This document shows, in pieces, positions 1 to 9,562 of a DNA stretch of 20,242 nucleotides (within the stretch, counting starts at the first letter, position 1; each line of letters begins with the position of its first letter). The stretch lies in contig JADGJL010000479.1 in assembly GCA_027600665.1 (NCBI GenBank), positions 1-20,242 on the forward strand, read 5' to 3'. A program made the position numbers and the translations under genes. Below the pieces are notes generated by a model. The model saw only the letters and a program-made list of their open reading frames with translations, ran no database searches and had not been told where the DNA came from. Source of the DNA: Irineochytrium annulatum (lineage: Eukaryota > Chytridiomycota > Chytridiomycetes > Chytridiales > Chytridiaceae).

Positions 1-928
1 CCCACCACCACCCCGTGACCATCTCCACCATCGCCGCGGCCTCGGCCGAGTCCACTTCGGGAGCGTGCACCTGCAGCGCCTCGAGTCTCCGCAGCGGGCT
101 TGCGCGATCGCCACCGGACGGGCCGAGCGCCGCCAGTATGGCGAGGAGGACGAGCAGGTCGACGGATCGGACGCGGAGGCGTTCGAGGCGTTTCAGACGC
201 GGCAGCGCGAGCAGGAGGCGGCGCGCTACGGGGGGCGAGAGTCGAACGGGGGAGCCGCCAGCCACAAGCGGGGCTGGGGCGGCGAGTGCTGCGGGGATCG
301 GGATTGGAGTTGCGGGCGCGGCGTCGGGTAGGAGAGGCAGAGGCGGGAGGATCGGGATGGGATCACCAGGCGCGGGTATGGGCGATGAGGGTGTGGCGCG
401 GTCGAGGTCGAGGAGGGCGAGGATGTGTGAGATGCCAAAGGTTTCGTGAGATCGCAGGTGCAAGGGTGATAACGCGCGGAGGAGGTCTTCCGACGCGTGT
501 GGTGCCAGCAGCTCAACACCCGTGAGGTCCAGATCGCGTAAATGAGCGAGCGTGGACATGCTGGTGGAGAGGTACTTGTCCAGCCTGCTCAAGATAGCCG
601 TGTATGACGACCTGCGCTTCGGGCTGGTCACGACGACCGTCGGCGTCGGATCCGAAGTCGGGAGATGGTGATGGTCGAGGTCGAGCGGATGCAGTCGTGG
701 TGATGCAGGGTGCGAGAAATCGCCGCGTTTGATGACGGACTCACTCATGACCCTGTGCCACTGTTTGCACACCAAGATCGACGAAACCAAATCCCTCTGG
801 CTCTGCATCGCCTCCGCAATGGCGTACACGACGTCATCGTCGATCCTCAACGGGGTGCGCTTGCGAGAAGGTGGCGGTTGGGGTGGCGACTGAGGCGGAT
901 GCGGCGGATCGGCGGCCGGAATCGCCAT
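1..928 (-). CDS. F-box protein, 3' end beyond the left edge (partial)
   Basis: An uninterrupted minus-strand frame runs from an ATG at 928 to the window edge, giving 309 codons with the C-terminus missing. An in-frame stop lies about 75 nt upstream of the ATG, so this start is favoured. Residues 8-24 are a Pro-rich basic leader. Residues about 30-66 match an F-box: an acidic lead-in (DDDVV), then DLVSSILVCKQWHRV, with the VCKxW core typical of the family. The rest is Leu-rich with LRR-like pieces (LAHLRDLDLTGVELL, LPRLKRLERLRVRSV, LRRLEALQVHAPEVD), separated by a Pro/Ala-rich linker around residues 185-225. F-box proteins bind SKP1 and carry substrates to SCF ubiquitin ligases; the LRR-like part would be the substrate-binding region. 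The F-box is seen directly. Its substrate is unknown, and the LRR assignment is tentative because the repeats are irregular. Confidence 0.8.
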   Translation of the reverse strand, partial: MAIPAADPPHPPQSPPQPPPSRKRTPLRIDDDVVYAIAEAMQSQRDLVSSILVCKQWHRVMSESVIKRGDFSHPASPRLHPLDLDHHHLPTSDPTPTVVVTSPKRRSSYTAILSRLDKYLSTSMSTLAHLRDLDLTGVELLAPHASEDLLRALSPLHLRSHETFGISHILALLDLDRATPSSPIPAPGDPIPILPPLPLLPDAAPATPIPIPAALAAPAPLVAGGSPVRLSPPVARRLLLALPRLKRLERLRVRSVDLLVLLAILAALGPSGGDRASPLRRLEALQVHAPEVDSAEAAAMVEMVTGWWW

Positions 929-1604
929 AAACGCCGGCTCGGGACCTCGAACTTGGGCCGGGAGTAACTTGGGCGACGGCCTGGGACTGGAGGTCGGCCT
1001 CGTTCAGCGACTATGAGCTTTCAGGATGTGGGGACGATGTGGGCGAACGTGCGGAGATTCGAACGCGTTTGACAGTGATGGCAAAGCGATACGGGCTTCA
1101 AGGCCTTTCAAGCCAGGCGTTTGCACAACGAAGGAGTCAGCCCATCTCGTTGATTTTATCGCAAGGGGCCAACAGCGGGTTGCCCGAAACTCGCGGGCTG
1201 CGACGGCCGCGATCTGCCTGCACTTGGCGCCGCTCGGGTACGTGGCCTGCCCAGCTCCCCTCCGACTCGGCCCGACGCTTGCTGGTCCGCGAAGGGCCGT
1301 GCAGGTGATTCATACTTTCGTTCCGCAGCCCTTTGAACAGGCACGCGAGTTTGGCAATGTGTTGCGCGCGGCATATCCATCAGAATCGTTTATTAAAAGA
1401 CTCGACTTTAGAAAATAATAAATAGAATGCAAAGCAGACAGATGACAAGATAAAGAAAAACTTGCTGGAGAGACGCGAGCGCATCGTGAGGTATGCGAAC
1501 GACAAAGGAGGTGAGAAAAGAGAAGAAAACAGCCTGAAGCTGTTAAAACGAACCACAACTGATTGCTAAATGGAAATTGGAGAAGAAGCTCATAGCATGA
1601 AAGG
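929..1604. other. Intergenic region, no supported gene
   Basis: This stretch lies between the F-box start (928, minus) and the stop of the Ser/Thr-rich frame (1605, minus). It should hold the F-box promoter and the 3' UTR of the neighbour. The part from about 1380 to 1600 is clearly AT-richer. Short open frames occur on both strands but none shows a recognisable domain, good start context or consistent extension by splicing. Confidence 0.5.
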
Positions 1605-2321
1605 TTAAAAGAATAGCATCATTCCCGCGACACCCAACAGAGCCACCACCGCGCCACGAACGTCCGCGACGCGCGAATGCGCGCTGTTGACAATGATGTT
1701 GTTTTGCGTGGAGGTCGTGCTATGGGTCGGTGCGACTTTGGTAGTGGAGCAAGCGTCGGTAGACTTGGTGACGATTGTACTCTTGGTGCGGGAGGTTATA
1801 TGGGAGGCCGTGGTAACGGGGGCAGTCGTGGTAGAGACGGCTGCAGTAGACGTACACTTATGGGCTGAGGTCGTCGATTTATGGGCGGTCGAGGTCGTCG
1901 GCATAGCGCTTATAGATTTTTGCGTTGATTTCGCTGGCGTAGTGCTCGTAGACATAGCGGTCGTGCTCGTGAGCTTAGTGCTCGTGGGCTTGCTGGCCGA
2001 GGTAGTCGACTCATGCGTTGAGGTCGCCGGCTTCGACGTCGTGGACGTAGCAGTCGACGTTGCCGGCTTCGTAGTGGTGGACGCAGCACTCGAGATTGAC
2101 TTGGTGCTCGTCTTATGGGCCGAGGTTGTAGTCTTGGTGCTGCTAGACTCGTGCGCTGAAGTCGCCGGATTAGTGCTTGCAGACTTGTGCGCCGACGTGG
2201 TAGAGATTGATGTGCTCGCAGGGTAGGTGACGGTCGTCGAGTGTGTGACGGGCTTCGACGTTGAAGTCGAGCCGCTTGACTGAGCGGGTACGTTCTTAAC
2301 CCCATCAACCAGCTCCAACAT
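1605..2321 (-). pseudogene. Ser/Thr-rich GPI-anchor-type surface protein, C-terminal part without a signal peptide
   Basis: This minus-strand frame encodes about 200 residues made almost entirely of Ser, Thr, Ala, Lys and His. They form imperfect repeats of the type TSAHKS / TSAHES / TTSKPATS. The frame ends in a GPI-signal-like tail: a small-residue patch (VNSAHS), a short spacer, then a hydrophobic end (GAVVALLGVAGMMLFF) directly before the stop. Fungal wall mannoproteins and adhesins have this layout, but they begin with a signal peptide and none is encoded here. The first ATG upstream of the repeats (2321) gives a charged leader. The frame stays open to 2462, but that part is antisense to the 5' region of the plus-strand frame at 2370. 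That frame carries exactly the missing signal peptide. I therefore read this as the displaced C-terminal part of a gene broken by a local inversion. A live gene with an unseen upstream exon is the alternative. Confidence 0.55.
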
Positions 2322-2369
2322 CAGCTTACGCAACCAACTACTTTGCTTCCTCCATTTTAACCTTCTAAA

Positions 2370-2645
2370 ATGGTCTCCTCCGTCGCTATCGCCTCGGCCC
2401 TGATTGCCGCCCAGCCCCTCTTCACCTCCGTCGTAACCAGCTCGACGCACGCGGTCGTTCACTCGACATCGACGTCAGAGGCTCCGCGCTCAACTGTTCA
2501 GTCGACCATTCACTCGACAGAGCAGTCGACGCACGTTACTCAACCAAGCAAGCCCTCGAGCATCTCGACTGTTGTTGATCACTCAACCACGACGCGTTGT
2601 CGTTTTATACTTCTTTCCGTTCAAGTTCGTCCGGACGCCGCGTAA
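2370..2645 (+). pseudogene. Signal peptide plus Ser/Thr repeats, N-terminal fragment in inverted orientation
   Basis: The ATG at 2370 opens a 91-codon frame. It starts with a good secretory signal (VSSVAIASALIAAQPLF, then TSVVTSS). Ser/Thr/His repeats follow (HSTSTSE, QSTIHSTEQSTHV, VVDHSTTT), similar in style to the minus-strand frame ending at 1605. The repeats stop near 2595 and the last 15 or so codons look like non-coding sequence. The 5' leader (about 2295-2369) is a C/A-rich tract of the same kind as the leader of the small secreted protein at 16897, including the string CCATCAACC. No GPI tail and no upstream plus-strand TATA box are visible. The nearest TATA box, at 2603-2609, points the other way. 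This fits an N-terminal segment flipped relative to its promoter and its C-terminal coding part. Confidence 0.5.
2603..2609 (-). promoter_or_regulatory. TATA box on the minus strand
   Basis: TATAAAA reads on the minus strand and would drive leftward transcription. It lies immediately right of the inverted signal-peptide fragment. If that fragment were turned around, its CCATCAACC leader would start about 30 nt downstream of this box. That is the spacing seen between the TATA box at 16797 and the same string at 16827. Confidence 0.45.
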
Positions 2646-2985
2646 ATTTTTTATGGTGAGGCTCTGCTGTTTTAATTCAATTACACGGCCCCAACCCATT
2701 GCCAGCTTTACGCCGGCCACGAATATCACCTTTGAACAGGAAAGACGCAAGCCACTAAAAGTTCGTTCGGCTGTGACCCCAACATCAACTTCAATATTTT
2801 ATAAAAATTGACTTTGCGCCAAGAGCGATTTATTGAATTTCCCAACGACGGCGTATAAGGTTTAATGAGTTTTGTTGGAAGCAGAAATGTAAAATGCACA
2901 AGACCAAAAGCGAAATTGAATGCAGGACCCCTGGCATACGAACCCGGCATCATATAAATGTCCCACAGACTCGTGATTATCCCAC
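2646..2985. other. AT-rich intergenic region with a degraded dispersed repeat
   Basis: This stretch lies between the rearranged Ser/Thr locus and the permease stop codon. Positions about 2655-2725 share three collinear exact blocks with about 7155-7220: GGCTCTGCTGTT, TTGCCAGCTTTAC and CACGAAT. The rest is AT-rich and probably includes the permease 3' UTR. No gene is supported. Confidence 0.4.
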
Positions 2986-4817
2986 TCAAATGGTAAACCG
3001 GAAGTCCAGGCGGTCGTTCCCCAAATCCGTTGTGCTCGCCTCATAAGTCGCCCTCTCCTCCTTTGTCATCGCGTCCCACTTCCTCTGTCTGCTAGCGTTG
3101 ATGTACTGGTAGTATTTTCTCTGCCCGTACCAAAGCAAAACCGCAGCAGCGCAGAACGCGATGATGACGTTGTTGCCGGTGTGGAATCGGGGAGCGTCGG
3201 CCGCACGGTAAATCTGTGCGGCCCAGACTTGGAAAATGTTTGCGGCGCCTATGATGGCGCCCGTGGCGACGGTTCGCTTCCCCAGAGGGGCCATGTTCTC
3301 GGTCATCCAGGCGATGTTGACCGGGTGCGTCAATGGCCATGCGTTTGTCAGGATGATGACGACGAGGAGGACGTACTTGGAGGTATTGTCCGGGAGAGCG
3401 CGGAGAACGATGAATCCGATGAGAAGCCAAGATGCCGAGAAGATACCGTGGAGGGATCGGTCACGCGTCCGGTCCGAATTGGCCGTCATAGTTGCCATTG
3501 TGATGAAGAGGAGGATATAACCCGGGGCAGTAAGGGCGTTGGAGACGTATACGTTGAAGCCGAAAGAGGCAATGATTGAGGGAAGGTAAGTGGCCAAGGG
3601 CGTGAGCGGAGTGAGGCCGACTGCAGTAATAATGAGGTGTCCCCAAAGTCGAGAGTCGAAGGCACAAGAAACGACGTCGGCCCACTCGACGTTCTGATCG
3701 TAGTAGAGCTTAACGGGGTCCGCACGGATGACGCGGGTGACGGCGATTCGGCTTTCGACATCGCTAAACCAGCCGCGGAAGCGGAGGCCGCCGGCCGTGC
3801 TCGTGGCGCTCGCCGGCAAAATGTAGTACAGGAGGACGGCGGCAACGAGCGTGATGACGCCGTCAATGAGGAAGAGCCATTTCCAGCCGCTAAAAGTGGT
3901 AGAAAAAGTTAGTTACTGAAAAGTATTTGTTCATTGCAAAATAGAGGTTGCTTACGTTAGTCCAGCGACGCCTTTCAGCGTTAAAATGCCCGAAGCCATC
4001 AGACCCGAGGCAGCTGACGCAAGCGATTGGACGCCCCAGAACCATGATAGCCTCGTTGCAAGCTCTCGGGCCGTGTAAAATCCGCCGAGGTAGACCAGCG
4101 TAGCCGGGATGACGCCACCCTCCGTCAAGGCAATGAGTACGCGAACAGTCCAGAAGCCCGCGGCGTTCGAGATGATCGCATGACCCAATGTGACGAGCCC
4201 CCACGAGAACATGAGGACTGGGATCCATCGGTGCGGCCCCATGGCCTTCGCGACGATGGCCCCGGCGAAGGTCGCGATGGTGAAAACGACGGCGTAGATC
4301 GAGATGGTGTTGTTGACGGTGTCGATCGTAATGTGGAGGTCGCCTGTCGGGAGATCAGGATTAGTATTTTGACCAAAAACAGGGTAAAATCTTACCAGTC
4401 AGATTATCGCTAAGCGCGTTCGAGAGGTTCGTGCGGTCCATGTTCAAGATAAAGGTCGAAAAGAGGATGAACGGCATTAGGCGCGTCTGCAGGTAACGGG
4501 CGATCAGAGACTGAATAAAGGGTACTTTGGCCCAGTGCAACACTAACATCAAGAATCCAGAGGATGCGCTTCTCCTCGACATCGGTCCACTCAAGCGTCG
4601 GATCATACCCAACCGCGGCCTTTCCGAGGTCGTCGGCGATCACGGCGAGCTGCGCGTCGCTGAGCTTCTGGCCATGCTTCGCTTTAAAAAGGATCTCTTC
4701 CTTGTCAAGCCCCGCTTGGAGGCTCGTGGACACGTTCAAGGTCTCATTGCTTGCGGAGTGGACCACTTCGAGCGAGGGTTTATGGTCGTCCAACTTGGTC
4801 GTCGCCCAGGACGTCAT
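2986..4817 (-). CDS. MFS permease, DAL5-like anion:cation symporter (ACS) family
   Basis: Four exons on the minus strand, 4548-4817, 4396-4486, 3956-4343 and 2986-3889, join in frame to 550 residues, a normal length for this family. The introns (61, 52 and 66 bp) begin GTTAGT, GTAAGA and GTAAGC. After a hydrophilic cytoplasmic N-terminus ending EEKRILWILD, the first membrane helix runs into NMDRTNLSNA, the MDRxNLxNA signature of fungal allantoate/nicotinate/sulfonate-type permeases. The N-terminal half continues with FWTVRVLIALTEGGVIPA and LATRLSWFWGVQS. A second block of helices follows a cytoplasmic loop (RFRGWFSDVESR), and the protein ends in a charged tail. Substrates of the family are organic anions such as allantoate, ureidosuccinate, nicotinate, pantothenate and sulfonates. 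Sequence alone does not decide which. The divergent neighbour at 5531 is a TauD-type dioxygenase, so I infer uptake of a sulfonate or similar compound across the plasma membrane. Confidence 0.9.
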
Positions 4818-5530
4818 GAGGGTGGGAGTGGGGAGATGTTGCGGTTGGAGGCTCCGTTCGCGTTCAAAGGTCGCGGCTGAAGAGCTATGAGGAAAGAAGG
4901 TTTAAGATAGAGATTAGTTGAAGAGTGGCGATGATGATGTTAAAAAGAATTGCAAGTACGGTAAAAAAAATTGGTCTGGACGTAGAAGTTCGGGCGATGG
5001 CGCGACGCGACTGATCACGTCAACAAGGACGCGCTTCACGCAACCCCGGGCCAATTCGCGGAAGATCGCGATTCCTGCAGGTTAAGCCCCCTTCCAAGCG
5101 ATCCGACCGCGTATCCAGGCGAACCTGCTGCGTCCACGTTATCCGCTTGAGGATCACTCCCGATTACGGATCCCCGGCCTTATCGTGGATGACGCCTTGG
5201 GTTCAAACTCTGCAACACCTACCCATCTTGTCGAAGTCGTTGCTATTTTTCGCGCGTGCTAGCCTTCTCTCTGCTCTGCCATTGGGTCATGCCATTAATA
5301 ATACTCCACAAACAACAATGACTGAACTCGCGCCTTCATCTGGGTGACGCCAGCGAGATCCCTAGCTATTGCGTGCTCCTGAGCCGGAGCTGTCGCCGTT
5401 CCGCTCGTCCCGCGTGGCAGCCGCAGTCTCCAGAGCATATGCATATATTAAGACGTCCGACATCCTTTTGAATCCCATAGCCTTTCTACTCTCCCAACCT
5501 TTCGAAGTCTGCAACTCCGAGCTACTATTC
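4818..5530. promoter_or_regulatory. Shared divergent promoter region of the permease and dioxygenase genes
   Basis: These 713 bp separate two start codons that point away from each other, so both genes must take their promoters from here. On the dioxygenase side there is TATATTAA at 5444-5451, next to a GCATATGCATAT palindrome and about 85 nt before the ATG. I see no gene inside; the open frames on the plus strand lack domain content. The arrangement suggests co-regulation, but I did not recognise a specific regulator site. Confidence 0.5.
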
Positions 5531-6861
5531 ATGGCCCCCGCTACCACCGAGCTGATCGAGCAGACGTCCTCGGCGCTGTCCGTCAAGGCCTCATCCCTCC
5601 AGGCCCGCGCCGCCGAAGTTATTGACGCCAACTTCAAGAGATTCGACGTGACTCCCAACATCGGCACGGAGTTGGATCGCTCGTGAGTGTTTTCCACGCG
5701 TTTTTCTCTTGTTCTTTATTTTTGGCTGGGAGGGAAAGGAGGCGGGGAAGGGAAAGGGGTGATTACATTGTATATCATATATCCGCTCACTGCTTTTTCA
5801 TTTTACAGGATTCAACTTAAGGACCTTTTGAACGCCCCAAACTCCGACGATCTCCTCCGGGCCTTGGCCGTCCTCGTCTCCCAGCGTAACGTCGTCTTCC
5901 TCCGCAACCAGGACCTCACGAAGGAGCAGCAGAAGAATCTCGTCAACAAGCTAGCGACCCTCGCCGGCCGCCCAGTGCAGAACGGCCTCCACGTTCACCC
6001 GGTTATCGACAGCGCCGAGGGCGACGACGAGGTCCAGGTCATCACCTCCGATTACCGCCAGACCTACCAAAACGTCTACAATCGCTCCGAGCTCGCGTCC
6101 ACGGGTTGGCATAGTGATGTCACGTTCGAAAGCTCACCCTCCGACTACGCCTTGCTGAAGATCCACACCCTACCGGAGTCGGGCGGCGACACGCTGTGGG
6201 CTTCCGGATACGAGGTTTACGACAGGCTGAGCCCGGCGTTTAGGGTGTTCTTGGAGGGCTTGACGGCCACGCACGGGGCACCGCAATTTAAGGAGATCGC
6301 TAAAATCAAAGGGCAGGGGATTAGGACCAACAGGGGGTCGCCGGATAACCAGGGTGAGGAGCTGGAGTCCGTCCACCCTGTCATTAGGACGCACCCGGTA
6401 TACTTCCTCTTTTAGTTTGCGTATTTCTTTCTTGTTCTCCCGTTAAAACTCTATTTTATTGAACAGGTAACGGGCTGGAAGGTCGTGTTCGTAAACCCGG
6501 TCTTCACCATTAAAATCAACGAACTCTCAAACGACGAGTCTCGCGCCGTGCTCGACTACCTCTACACGCTGATCTCGCAGAACCACGACCTCCAGGGTAC
6601 GTTATCTTCGCAAACGGCTGCTCATCTGACTTTACACTCTCCTTAGTTCGCTACAAGTGGGGCAAGAACGACGTTGCCATCTGGGACAACCGCACAGCCT
6701 ACCATACTGCCACCACCGATTTCACTTTGGCTGAGCGCAGGGTCGGAGACCGCGCTATTAGTGTCGGTGAGAAGCCTTACTACGACCCGGCCTCTAAGTC
6801 CCGACGCGAAGCCCTCGGCATTGAGCCTACTCTCGGCCTGAGGCACCTCATTAAAGCTTGA
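5531..6861 (+). CDS. TauD/TfdA-family Fe(II)/2-oxoglutarate-dependent dioxygenase (sulfonate/taurine dioxygenase-like)
   Basis: Exons 5531-5682, 5809-6397, 6467-6596 and 6647-6861 join to 361 residues. The introns are 126, 69 and 50 bp. The iron-binding facial triad is present: His152 and Asp154 in GWHSDVTF, and His310 in NRTAYHTATTDF. The GGDTLWAS segment holds the family's conserved Thr (Thr179), and RTHPVTGWK leads into the second half of the barrel. The Arg expected to hold the 2-oxoglutarate carboxylate is among the arginines of ERRVGDRAISVGEKP. The enzyme would hydroxylate the carbon next to a sulfonate (releasing sulfite and an aldehyde) or a related substrate, using 2-oxoglutarate and O2 in the cytosol. 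The ATG at 5531 is preferred over the longer open frame, because upstream codons overlap the TATA box and lack an ATG. The divergent permease supports a sulfur- or nitrogen-scavenging role. The exact substrate is inferred. Confidence 0.92.
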
Positions 6862-7592
6862 AGTCGTGAAAAGATTTTGTAGTCCCGTGTATTATCAAAA
6901 ATGTGTCTAGTGTTGATTCTCTTTCATTATGTGTGCGTTCCAAAACGGTGATTTTGTTGTTGGGTGATAAATAAATTCTTATTCCTGCACTTGTTGTCCT
7001 TGCACGGGTGGTGGTTATAATGACGGTGGCGCTTTTGGTGCGGGAAAAAGTCTCGAGGATGCGTGATTTCGGTGCTCGGCTTTTGTTGTTGTAGTGGAGC
7101 GAGCGATATGCGTCCGTTCAATATTGTCCAAAAGCCACGAACGCAAAATTCATATGCGTGGCTCTGCTGTTGGTTCAACTTGCGAGCCTCCTTCGTTGCC
7201 AGCTTTACCTCTTCACGAATTTCTTTCATTAAGCCCCCAACTCCGATGATGTTGGGCCATTTCACCGTGAACCCTTTCAGTTCCTGTCATAGGCCCCGAA
7301 GTCGGCGGCCCTGGCCAGCACCCACATAACGTCCACCGGAGAACGAGGAAAATACTCGCGCGCCAAACGGCTCCCTCAATATCTAAACAAGGCTTACTTT
7401 ACGTAGGCTTCAGCTTATACTTTTATGCAAGAAGCATTGGAGGCAATATCTCCGCTAAAAAATTTGCAATACCACTCAATTGCTGCTGGAACTACTACTC
7501 CCCGGCTTGGTAGATGTTCGAGGCTGCACAGGAACCCTGACGCTAAAAACTCATGTTATCAATTGCACACATGGCAAGAGAAATGGGCATGC
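6862..7592. other. Intergenic region with a coding-like minus-strand remnant at about 6990-7400
   Basis: This lies between the dioxygenase stop and the AIM24 stop. On the minus strand, about 7360 down to 7085 reads like protein: LAREYFPRSPVD, then (if 47 bp from GTTATG to GACAG are spliced out) ELKGFTVKWPNIIGVGG, MKEIREEVKLATKEARKLN and QQQSHAYEF. It then decays into low-complexity Gln/His-rich sequence and stops. I do not recognise the family. No good start, promoter or complete exon set is visible. It is best treated as a remnant, or as an exon of an unrecognised small gene. Part of it is the repeat shared with 2655-2725. Confidence 0.3.
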
Positions 7593-9100
7593 TTACTCTC
7601 TTAGCCAGGAGAACGAAGGCTCGATCCGCGAGGCGATGAAAAATTCGCCTGGACCGCGGAGGCGGTACAGGCCCTGCGATACACGTTAAGCGATCCACAG
7701 TAGTCGAGAAAAGCAGCAAGCACAAAGTTACAAACCCGATCGCCAGTGAACATCTTCGTCAGCCTCCAGATCCACATTCTCGCCACCCACTGCACGCCTC
7801 TTCCTATAGCCCTCCCCGCATTCGCCATCCCCTCCAGCGCCCTCCTCCCGTACTCAGCAGCCTTCCCCTCTCCCTCCTTGCCCTCAATTGGTTTCCTCCG
7901 CACCGCAACGCCAATCTCAGGCTCCTCCCTAAGTGCCGCGCGGGCGTCGTCGCCAACGGCTCCAATCTCGGGGGCAGGGTCGATGGCCGCGTCCCACGCG
8001 ACGAGGTGCCGCGGGCTAACGAGGTACTCTTCGTGCGGTGCGAGAACGAGGCGGTATAGCCCGCCGTGGCCCGTGATGGCGAGCGTGCCGACACCCGTCG
8101 CACGGTAGTTGAACAGGCCGTCCGCGCCCTGCCATAAAACACCTCATTGTTAACGCATGTTCCGTACAACGACCAACGGATGGCGAAAAGGCAGTTACCA
8201 GCCCAAGCCCCTTCAGCGTAGTGGAGAGCTCGACCTTGCCGCCTGCGGCCAGGAACGCGTCCCTCCTGATGTGGAACTCGGTCGATCCGTCCATGGAGAT
8301 AGCGGCAACGTCGCCCTGCCTGCGGGGCGCGAGGACGACGTCCCCAGGCTCGGATGTCGTCCAGAGCTGCTGGAGGAGGGCGTCGCCTCCCGTTAGCTTA
8401 CGCGCAGCACCGCTCATGACGCCATTGTGAGTCGTCAGGCGGGTGTCAACCTGTTTGATGGCGGGGGTTGGGAGTTAGGGAGTGGGAGCGGTGTGAAGAG
8501 TGAGCAAGGAGTTAGTTTGTACCGTGGAGGACATGCTGATGATAGTGCCGACATCCGCGATGAACCTGGATGTCGGGGGCAGACGCGCAACAAGAACGGA
8601 GCCTAATGATGGCGGTTAAACCGGCATCATCAACGCGCCATGCTGGAAAGAATAATGACACAATGCAGCGACCAACACCAACCAGGTCCAGCGCTCACGA
8701 CGTCGAATTCGGGATACTCATACATGGGCTTCTTCTTTCCCCAAATCGCGTTGTTGATCCCTACGTCAAGGATGATATCAGCCAAACCGCGGCCGTCATT
8801 TCTGGACCGGAACCCCATCTCACCAGCCGCGACCTCGAACGGGAAACTCGTCCTCCCCTTCTTCGCCCCGTGTCCATTCCCTGCATCCGCATCCCGCAGG
8901 CCCGCGCTAATGTCCGTCGGCGGGGTCCTCCGCACTGTGCTCACGCCCTTGACGCGGGACGAGAGGATCTGGATTGGATCTGCTGTAGACGATGACGACG
9001 AAGATGGCCGGAGTGGAGGTGCACCCGGCGCGGGCGATCCGGCTCCAGAAGAGACGTTGAAGACCAAGGACGCGAGCCGGCGGGTTTGCAAAGGGAACAT
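7593..9100 (-). CDS. AIM24-family mitochondrial protein
   Basis: Five exons on the minus strand, 8683-9100, 8523-8602, 8199-8450, 7736-8128 and 7593-7673, join to 407 residues. The introns are about 62-80 bp. The N-terminus (MFPLQTRRLASLVF) is basic, hydrophobic and free of acidic residues, like a mitochondrial presequence. A low-complexity Ser/Pro stretch follows. The conserved body begins near PEFDVVSAGPGSVLVARL and continues with FIADVGTIISMS, GDALLQQLWTTSEPGDVVLAP and QGDVAAISMDG. It ends with GEFFIASRIEPSFSWL; these beta-rich motifs fit the AIM24 (TIGR00266-type) fold. Yeast Aim24 is an inner-membrane protein that supports MICOS integrity. A Gly/Arg/Lys-rich insertion precedes the last segment (RRKPIEGKEGEGK to QWVARMWIWRL). 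The family call is by motif recognition, and the initiating ATG is the first in frame with a presequence. Confidence 0.75.
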
Positions 9101-9129
9101 TTGCGATTTGACGAAGGATAAGTATGATT

Positions 9130-9365
9130 ATTATTCTTGATATTCTTTTATTCCGCTCATCATTGAGTTTACGGTAAGCAATCCCTTGTCCTTCACATTC
9201 CAAGTAAACATGTAGATTCTCCTTTACCTCCGCTACCATTTTATCCGCTGTATCCGCCCATTCACATCTTGCCATGTAAGGAGTTCTCATCAGGTCCATA
9301 AATGACACCCTTCGTTCCCTTATCAAATCTTTTCTTTCATCCAAGCCGCCACAGGTAAAGCTCAA
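9130..9365 (-). other. Unassigned coding-like open frame upstream of AIM24
   Basis: The minus strand is open here and gives sequence of natural composition: GGLDERKDLIRERRVSFMDL, MRTPYMARCEWADTADKMVA, EVKENLHVYLECEGQGIAYR. It contains charged amphipathic segments, unlike the low-complexity shadow frames elsewhere. The frame continues into the antisense of AIM24 exon 1 in a different phase, so a real product would have to end or splice near 9130. I recognise no family. It could be a gene remnant or part of an unannotated small gene. It also covers the AIM24 promoter area. Confidence 0.25.
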
Positions 9366-9562
9366 CTAGTTCACGCAGCCCATGCCAAGCGCCACGCCGA
9401 ACGCAGCAAGCTCTGCACAAATACTTTGCAACCGCGTGACGTGTCTTGGCGGAATGCAAAAGAGTCAAACATCACCAGCCAAGACCGGTGAAGGACTTTT
9501 TGTAAATGAACGGCATCAGCCCTTCAAAAGCTACCCGTTAGCAAGACGCTTGATATGTTGTA

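Noticed and set aside
226..519. Plus- and minus-strand frames within the first 530 bases other than the F-box frame
   Set aside because: The long F-box frame from 928 runs through this DNA without a stop. The other frames are Arg/Gly- or Ser-rich shadows of GC-rich sequence.
1050..1075. tRNA T-loop-like string (GAGATTCGAACGCG, minus-strand GTTCGAATC)
   Set aside because: The five bases on each side of the loop do not pair (ACGCG with CTCCG), and no acceptor stem, anticodon arm or D arm can be placed around it.
1687..2226. Long plus-strand open frame rich in Val, Asp and Leu
   Set aside because: It is the antisense of the Ser/Thr repeat frame; repetitive codons keep the opposite strand open. 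It has no domain.
4527..4890. Plus-strand open frames over the 5' part of the permease gene
   Set aside because: They are antisense shadows of permease exon 1, whose spliced frame matches the family throughout.
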